Shown: piece by piece, positions 13,101 through 22,100 of the stretch
Layout: each line of letters starts with the position of its first letter
How positions within the stretch are numbered: the first letter of the stretch is position 1
Source: Margaritifera margaritifera
Lineage: Eukaryota; Mollusca; Bivalvia; Unionida; Margaritiferidae
NCBI GenBank assembly: GCA_029931535.1
Contig: JAQPZY010001001.1
Location: 372,001 to 436,000 of the forward strand
Direction: 5' to 3'
DNA length: 64,000 nucleotides
Notes under the pieces: generated by a model
What the model was told of the DNA's origin: nothing
Databases searched by the model: none
What the model saw: the letters and a program-made list of their open reading frames with translations, nothing else
Program-made: the position numbers and the translations under genes

Positions 13101-16100
13101 GATAAACATTAAGATTTAAGCAAATATTAAAGTGAAGAAACATGTATAATTTCCTAAAATATTTATAATATTATATAAACATCATACATAACACTAATCA
13201 ATCCATATGTGTATCGTTAAAGCCCTTTCTGTTTTGATTACATCATTTGTTATGGTTGCTCTCTAAACAGTGTAATAAATCAGTAATTCAACCAGAATGT
13301 GGTAGCTGTTTGAATGGTGGCTGGTCTTTCTTGGCCAACAGATCAACGAATGCTGCACCTTGTACATCGCAACTGATGAAGCAGAAGAAGACGGGCAAAA
13401 CTCAGGTGACAACAGCTTGAAAACTTCCTTGATCAATGCATGGAAGGCTTATTCTTCTCTGGATATTGTCAGATCGAGTAAGGACAATGGAGCTTGCGAG
13501 TGCAAGCCCTTGTACACTGAAAAATGGGATGACACCTGGCAAACTGGACTGGGAGTATGGCCATATTGGGATACAGTAATCTCCATATGATTGTCAGTGT
13601 ATTGTATGATAGTATAGGGCATCTGGGACCATATTGTCGCCTTAGCCAGTACTGGATTGATAAGCTGTAATGGGATGTGACAGAGCTGAAACTGTCCATG
13701 GTTCTTTGTGCGAACAGTTGATGGTTTAAAAATGGTACCAAGCATCCAGGACTCAATTGTTGTTGTAGCCAATGCTGGGTTGGTCAGCCATGATGGGTCG
13801 GGCTGGAGCTGTTCAATGGGAGTCTGTAACGAATGACCTTACAGTATGTAATACTAGGCAATTCGTGACAATTCATATACTAGGTTGAGTGTAAATTAGT
13901 TGAATGTACTACCAAATATAATGCCAGAAACCGAAATGGCACAGACATGTATCTTGCATGACAAAGTTTGACCAATAAAGCGAGAATCTTTGTCTCGGAT
14001 AGAATATGGAGCAAAATAGACAGAAATATAGATGGAGTATACTTCCCTGTGTGGAAAATTGCACCAAACAAAAAAGTTACAAACTGAAACCGGGTTTGCA
14101 AGCTCTAGCATGCTTGCTAGCATGATCGGAAGTAGTAACTGAAATATGGATGGGATTTGGCATCAATCTATCCAAGGGAGATCACCTTTGTCTGAATCCT
14201 GCCTTATTTGGAACATCGCCTCTTTCCGATGAGTCGAATAACTTTGAATTTCTAAAGAGACTTGGAGATAATCGTAGTGATACTTTCCCAAATTGGTAAG
14301 TTTTTGTTAGATGTACAGCCGGCTAGATATGTGAAGAACAGACTCTTATAACATGATAGGTCTTGAAAATAACACTCGACAATGTTTCAACAATCAATGA
14401 AATACCTGCACATTTCATTTTTAATGTTACTCCTGCAACTTTGTAATGAAAATATTGAAGAACTCATTCGCTTTCAATTGTCTACAACTCCTGCTTGTGT
14501 TGCTGTCAGTGATGACATGTTATTTATTCATTGTAATCTTATGAAGTTATCATGACGTAATAACAACCATGGGTTTCAGGGCAGTTTAAAATGACTATTA
14601 TTTACATCCAAGGTTATTTTTAGCATGCAATGGAAAAGGCAGAGGATGTTCAATTGACTCCTATGTGGGCAGATGACTTTTAGCATTTTTATTGCTTAAA
14701 ACTAGCTTGAGAGGTCTGGATTAGCAACACAGTGGTCATGCTCCTGAGGTAATATAATTAAGTAATATATTGGAAGAATAAAAAAGTACACAAGTCCAGA
14801 AAATATTCTGGGGGAGTGGGTGGGGGTGGTAGAGATAAAGACCTAAATGTTTTGAGTTTAGCTATAGTTTTTCGTGATATAGATGTGAGATGTGCAATGT
14901 GGGTTGCAAAAAGTTGACAGAAATTAGGTAACAGACTAATTAATGTACTGTAATTCTCTACACCTCAAAATTATTCTTAGCACACATGTCCATTTCTTTT
15001 ATTGTCACCACATGAAATGTGAAAAATCTTGTCTTCCCTTTTTTGCTTGGAAACCTTGAGCCTCAGTGAGATACATGTTTTTCTCAAACAGTCTGCCAAA
15101 GTCATATATAAAAATATTTGGTGCATCTGTTTGTATTATATCTGCACACAGACATTAAAAAATATAAATAACCCGAACTCTATTTCAATAATCCTTTAGT
15201 TACATAATAATTAATGTTTTAAACTTGCATTTGTATTATTTTTATCCATGGTGCCTATTGTATATGTTTTTTAATACATTAAATGAATGCTAAACCTATC
15301 GTGTCCTTATTACTGATTTCAAGCTCATACGTATAACCCTTTTTGAGTTGTCTCCCATGTGTCACAGCATACATGTTGTATAGTTATAGATACAACAGAT
15401 AAAGTATATCCATCTACTTGTAGAAGACAGTAAATTCTCATATGTAAATAAACACATATTTCCACCCATGTACAGTACACATGCAGACTTTACCATGCTG
15501 CATTAAAAGTAGACCTGAAAGCTATACACTACAATCGGGAATCTTAATTTGTTGGCTATTCACACGTACATATGAAGACTTGACACACATTCATTCACTG
15601 AATAAAAAGATATACTGTAGTATCAGAAATTTTCATGGGGGACCATTTTTCGTGGTTTTCATTGTTACCACAAATGTAAATACCCCCTCATTTTCTTACT
15701 GTGTCGTTCCTAGAGATTAACGGAGCAATAAGTATTTGATAAATCAACATCAATACTGTAATTTGGTAATAAAATGTTAGCTTTTACATGTGTTTGTTTT
15801 ATTTTGACCCTTTGAAAAAAGAATAATAAATCATTTTATATTGCTTCAATGCACATGTATCGATAAGGTATCCGATAGCTGTAATTTCGACTCACTGCCT
15901 TAAATTGATATGTCAGATAAGTAAGGACAGAAAGCATAAGGTATTCAAACACTAGTAATGCTGAAAATGAAAGAAAGAATAATAAAAAATTCTAGTATAT
16001 AAAAATTGAATTTAATACTTATTCAAATTGATCCCTCACTCGAGTACAACTGTTGTTGAAAAATTTAAATCCTCCTGAAACCACATTTCATTTTATCCAT

Positions 16101-19100
16101 GCATTGTTTGAAGGACTATTATTAATGAAACACTATGTATATGCACTAATTACACAGAGTATTAAAGCTCACACTTCACTGATTTTTGGACAAAGCCACT
16201 GTATCAACATTGTATCAATCAAGTCTCAAGGTACACACAAATGCTTGTCAAGTAAATAATCCCCAAATTACATAATTAAACAAACCCAGCTTTATCAAAA
16301 CCACTGATAATTAGGTCCGATCTTTCACTCATTGTCGCATGAGCTGCAATTATCCATTCAGCCCAAATTGGCTTGATTAATGAGGTTGCAATCAGTGATA
16401 GTCACCAGTAACATCTTCCTTTTACGTGACTGCCTCCATGACCTGTTTAGCATTCTAGTTGAGGAAGTGTGATTTTAATTCTTCTTTGTACTCTTTATTT
16501 ATTATTAAGTCTATTGGTTGAAGTTGGTCTGTACATGAGGCAAGCACAAACAAACGCACGATTCCACTGTCTTTCAGTTTAGTTAGCACCTTCTCACATT
16601 GGTGGGCTCTAAACACATCAAATACTGCCACCGTCTGCTGACTGAATTGAGCAAGAGGCAGCCGGTCACGTTTTGTTCACTTTATGGACAGTGGTTTAAG
16701 TAAGAGATCATACAGATGTACTTTAATAACAGATTGGCTTAGTGTTGTTGGTTGTGTCGGCTTCCTTTGATGTTGAGCACTGAGACAAAAACCCAGTGTA
16801 AGTGATTGATCTTGACAGGTGTTTTATTTGTGTTCATAGAGGTGGTAGTATTGTTTTAGTGTTGTTGGCTGCGTTGGCTTCCATTGATGGTATTCACTTG
16901 GATGAAAACACGGTGTAAATATTGAACATGTCAGATCTTTGATTTGTGCTCATACATGTGGTAGCATTGTTATAAACATTCAAGTGACCGGTTTTGCGTC
17001 AGCATAGTTTTGTTCTTTTTTATTCTTTATTTTGGGTATCTGTAGAGTTTAAACCACGAAATTAAACACTTACTAATAAACTTTGACATGCAAAACCACA
17101 AATTTAAGTACCCACGAAAATGTCCTTTTTTTTTTACAAAACCACAAAATTGAGCCCCACTAAAATAAATGATACTACAGTACTATATAATTGCCACTAA
17201 AATGCAACCTCCATAAAGACAGCCCAGCAACTCATATGCGCAAGTGAGTTTGTAATATCACAAGAGGAACCCAAGTCAGCTAGCAACATGGCATATCAGT
17301 TTTATAGTGAACGATAATACCAATAAAACTTTCTTTTGTTTTGCAACATTATATAAATGATGTGTGGTTTTCCATTAAGTATGTCTGACCACCTCTGATA
17401 CCTATTTTAATTTTCATTAAATCTGGGGTTATTTCCTGATAAGCGGAGTAAATAAACCTATCTTTCCAAGACAAAAGTGTCTGTGCTGATATGTCGTCCT
17501 TTCCCTCTTTAAGGGGTAAGAAAAGGTGGGATCTCTCTCGACGCACTGGCTCGGTCCTTTTCAAGTACCACTTCAGAGATTGCACAGGGTCCTGTAGACG
17601 ACCTTGAGATGAAGTGTCCAGAGTAGACAGAGATTTTACTACAAAAGTCTGAGTCCCCATGAACGGGTGCCTGTTCTTGGCAATGAAAGCCGGGGCTATC
17701 ATGAGTGATACTGACCCATCTTGTCAGAACTGCAAGTAGTTTTGATCAACTGATAGAGTATGAATTTGGCTGATTCTGCCTGCCGTCACTAGTGCGAGTA
17801 GGCAGCAGGTCATATATGAGGTGAACCAATGAAGCTCTTGAGAGCAGTTCAAATGGTGTCTTATTCATCCAGGTCAGCACCCATGATAGATTCCACTTTG
17901 GGTACAGAGTCAAAGTTTTTGACGTGTGAATTTTAAATTGACAGCAGATTGTATTGGTCTATATTTTGTCTGACATCCTCTTTTCCATGATGACGAAGCA
18001 TGTATACTGATAATGTCTTCATCCCTCAAGGTGCACTTCTGCACCTCCATCTTTAGTACCCCCAGTACTGCAGCCCAATGACTTCGGTCCACGATGTGCA
18101 AGTCTGACATGTATTTGTAGATTGGCAACTGGAGAAAACTATACATGTAGAGTGGTTGTCAGTCGCATGTTCCAATGTTTACAAAGCTTACACTTGATCT
18201 TGCCCATGATTTAAATCTGTAAGACAAAATAGAGCAGACAATATATACAGGTGTAGCCCAGTAAGAGTCCTGTTTTATGAACTCAGAGAGTGCATGTGTA
18301 GAGCTACACACTATGACAACTTACCTGTAAAAAAGCGCATGTGGCAGTCAATACAGGTAGAATATTAGAACGTCACTATTAATACTTATGAAGTGGATGT
18401 TACAATATCAATTCTGAGAAAAGGCCTACTGACTGCCTGCACAGGTAAAATCACCAAAGCGGCGCTTATAGTCCTTATGAAGTGGACACTATGACTACTA
18501 TGAATAGAAAACTTACCTGCACATATCCGACACATGGCGGAAACTGTAAACAATATACTTGAGTTTTTATAGCACACACAATAACTGCAAAAAAAATGCA
18601 CTGAAGTGTCGCTATTGATACTTACGAAGTGGACACTATAATCTCAATTGTAATACACTCTTACATGTTGGAAAGGACAAATGATGGCATATACAGGAGA
18701 ATCAGTAAAGCGTCACATATAGAACTACGAAGTGGATGCTAAGAAAAGATTAGTACAGAAAACTTACCTGTATCTGACCATAAAGGAAATTATACGGCAA
18801 TATCTAATGTTTTCTATATTACACACCATACTTACACTTTACAGCTATAGGAATGTGAGGGAAGCACTAGCAACCTGTGCAGGTACGTACCAAGGGCACT
18901 AAGGTGTATGCAGATGGCAAAGTAATGAAAAAGACAGAACTTTGTCATCGAAGAAAGAAAGAATAGTTGGAAATATATAAATGGAGTATAATAGATGAGA
19001 GTATACTTCCCTTAGTTGAGAAACTCCTCCAACTTGCTTTAAGGTAGAAAACTTCCAGAATACTTGCATGTGGTTTGCGAGGCCTCTCTGTCTGTAAAGA

Positions 19101-22100
19101 GCATGCTACTTGGCACAAGCAGAAGTAGTAACTGAATTATTCACTGTATTTGGTGCCAATCCGTGTATCAAGGGGAGATCACTCTATCTAAAAAGCCGCT
19201 TAGGTGAGCAGATAACTTTAAGCTTTTTAGCTAAAACTTTTAGCTTGGGAGGGCTGGATTTGCAAGGTAGTAGTAGTTCTCCTAAGGTATTATGATTGGG
19301 TATCGTATTTGAAGAAGACTTTTGTTGCACATGTTTTAAAAGTTCACTCCTATGCGTATGCAAATTTGTGATCATGATCAACCAGCCACTTGTCTATTCC
19401 GCTAGACTACATATCATGTGGCTTGCAGACTAAGATACTCTGCTGTGAATATAACACCTACATCAAATGGTTGTTGAGTATATTGTTATTCAACTGTAAT
19501 GCTTGTTCATTAACATGTTACCTGAGGTGGCCATATTATGCAGATGTATCTGATGCCTTGTCATGTGTGTATGCAGACTATGCAATAAAGAAATGTATTT
19601 AAAACTATCATCTGCTACTGAAAAGCAGAATATACATACAATGGATTTGACACTATTTGGTCATGACTGAAATAAATTTGGAAACTACTACAAACAAACA
19701 AGTGAAAATAGGACACATTGGTTATTTTTGGTATACTACACAATGGAAATGTTTCAAGGTATCTGATTAATTGTTAAATTTTATGTATAATCACGATTAT
19801 GGTCATGGTTAGAAATTAACAATGACAGCAAAAACATGTGACCTTAAGTTGCTGCTGTTAATGAACAGATACTATGTGATGAATTACTTACACATTACAC
19901 AACAGTTCGCATGTATTACTCGATTGTTTACCACAGATTTGGTTTCAAACCACCATACCCCTTAATATATCCATGTGCCCTCAAATTTTAACAATTTGGG
20001 GATGCAATTAACCCCAAAAACAAAAGTGAGTGGAAATGCTGTCTTAAATCAGTATTGTATTCCGCACCAGAACTGAGTTTTTCCTACACCCGGTTCCCCA
20101 CACAGTTCAGTCACTTTGCATAGTGGCACTCCAACCCCCAGCATTTGATCCACCCTCTCTGAAAATGTAATGATCCCTGGCAAACTCTGTTCCTCCTGCA
20201 GCAGGTCAAGGGCAGATAACCCACATCTACTTTCTGATCCGCAACACATTTTTTTCGAAGCATTAACTGTGTTTAATACTCCCTGTGAATCCTCTAGACT
20301 CAGGCCAGTTTCTGCAAAACAGACACAGATCTGCTTTGGTAAAATAAATATGAGCTAAAATATTCTGGTTGATGTGTATGATTTTGGACAAGTGTAAATT
20401 AAAAAAAAGGTCATGCATAGGACATACAAGTGAAAATTAGTTACAGGATGTTAAAACATGTTGGTGTGGTTAAACAATATTAATTTTGATTGATCCCATA
20501 ATATATCAATATGTAAGAGCTGACATACTGAGGATAATGGAACAAGCAAAGTTGCTTATGTAACTGAACTGAATATATAGGAGCACATCCTACTGATTAA
20601 ATTATGTTATTATTATAGTCATCATGACTGGATACTAAGTGCTTGGCATTAGTATTTTACAATTAGTCATCGTCTACTCCTATCTTGGATGACAACTTAT
20701 GTCTCTTGTATATGGGGTGAGACAGTATCCATGCTGCTTCAAAATTGTCTGATCTTGTTTGATGCTGTCTCCCTCTTCTTCTTGTACCATCAGAAGGTGA
20801 CCATTGGTATGGCAAAACATTAGATTATCAACGTATCTGCATATTTTATGCAGACAAAGTGACCAAAAACGCATAAAGAGACTACTAAATGCATTTAAGT
20901 TATGGAAAACAATTAAATTTTAGCATTTAGTCCAAAGCTGTCAGCATATTGTTTGTGCCTTAAGCAAAGTCAGTTTTTATGGTGCATTCGAACAATATAC
21001 ACTATGCTGTCAGGACAAGTTCTGGATATTCCATGCACAACTGAAATGACTATTTGATCACTGTGAGAAGTCATCCAAAATAGAACCGTATAATCAAACA
21101 CATTCTGAATTAGTCTTGGTCACTAAGCACTTTAACACATTCAAAAAAGGCATGAATAATGACTTGATGATTATTTAAGATCCAGTCTGGTATTGTAGGT
21201 TTGTGTTTCTCAGTGTTAACAAAATACCCCAGTGGATTTGTAAAATTTCAACAAATTCCAAACCAGGGAGTAAAATACTAAATTTACTACATTCTTATCT
21301 ACAGCTCTGGTGCAGCCTCATGGGTAATCTTGACAGCTCTTTCTGTATGATCTTGCAAATGAAATACAGGGTCACCTTTCTCTATAAACTGAGAGTCCTG
21401 GACCAGAAACTGGAGGTCCTCGATAGCAGGGAATCTCAATACTGACAATTCTGCTGGAGGAATCCATTCTTATGAGATGTCCAACATATTCAGGTACCAT
21501 ATGAATCACAGCCATTGGGACTTGAAGCAACTTTAAAATATCTATGTTAACTGCAAAATGTATTGTGCTGATTTTCCTATGCATTTTCAGTCAGCTGTAT
21601 TGATAAACATCTCATTATCAAGAATGGGATGGTCCAATTATGAATTGAGTCATTGGGTAATGTGTTGGAGCTAAGCAGATTCTGTGATCCTAATGTGTAT
21701 TGTCCTTCGGACAAGAAGTTAAGAAAGCAGAAAGTCATATCTGAGCAATAATTGTTCCAACAAGTACATTAGGGTGACATGCCCTAAGAAGCTTTCTATG
21801 GCTATAGCTGTAAAAAACAAGGAGAAAAAGGGGACAATTGTTTTATCTTGTGCATATAGGCAAACACCAGGGCTTGAGAAGAATTATTGGTTACTGATAC
21901 TACAAATTTCATTATTATTTTCTTCCCATAACCTATTTATAACATCACTGCTGAGGTGTTTATAGCATGTGATACTAACTTGCCTTGTATGTTTATGTCT
22001 AAAGTACAAGTCATACAGGTCTTATTGGCATCTGCTCGTCGATCAATATACCTTGAAAGATTATTATATAAATGCCCCAAGAAGAGCATACAACAAAATC

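Larger units (their letters stand above)
15615..17180 (-). mobile_element. pogo/Tigger-like DNA transposon, copy 1
   Basis: 1566 bp flanked by TA. The terminal inverted repeats start CTGTAGTATCA, followed on both sides by diverged 'ttt(c/a)(a/g)tgggg' and 'cgtggtttt' blocks. A transposase remnant on the minus strand (16303-16672) identifies the superfamily. A second copy lies at 47745-48990. Internally deleted or decayed. Confidence 0.8.

Noticed and set aside
13360..13772. Overlapping ORFs on both strands (76-107 codons)
   Set aside because: No recognised domain; they fall in a partially duplicated segment and shift relative to each other.
20680..20874. Minus-strand ORF containing RYVDN, considered as an RT YVDD box
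   Set aside because: None of the flanking RT blocks are present.
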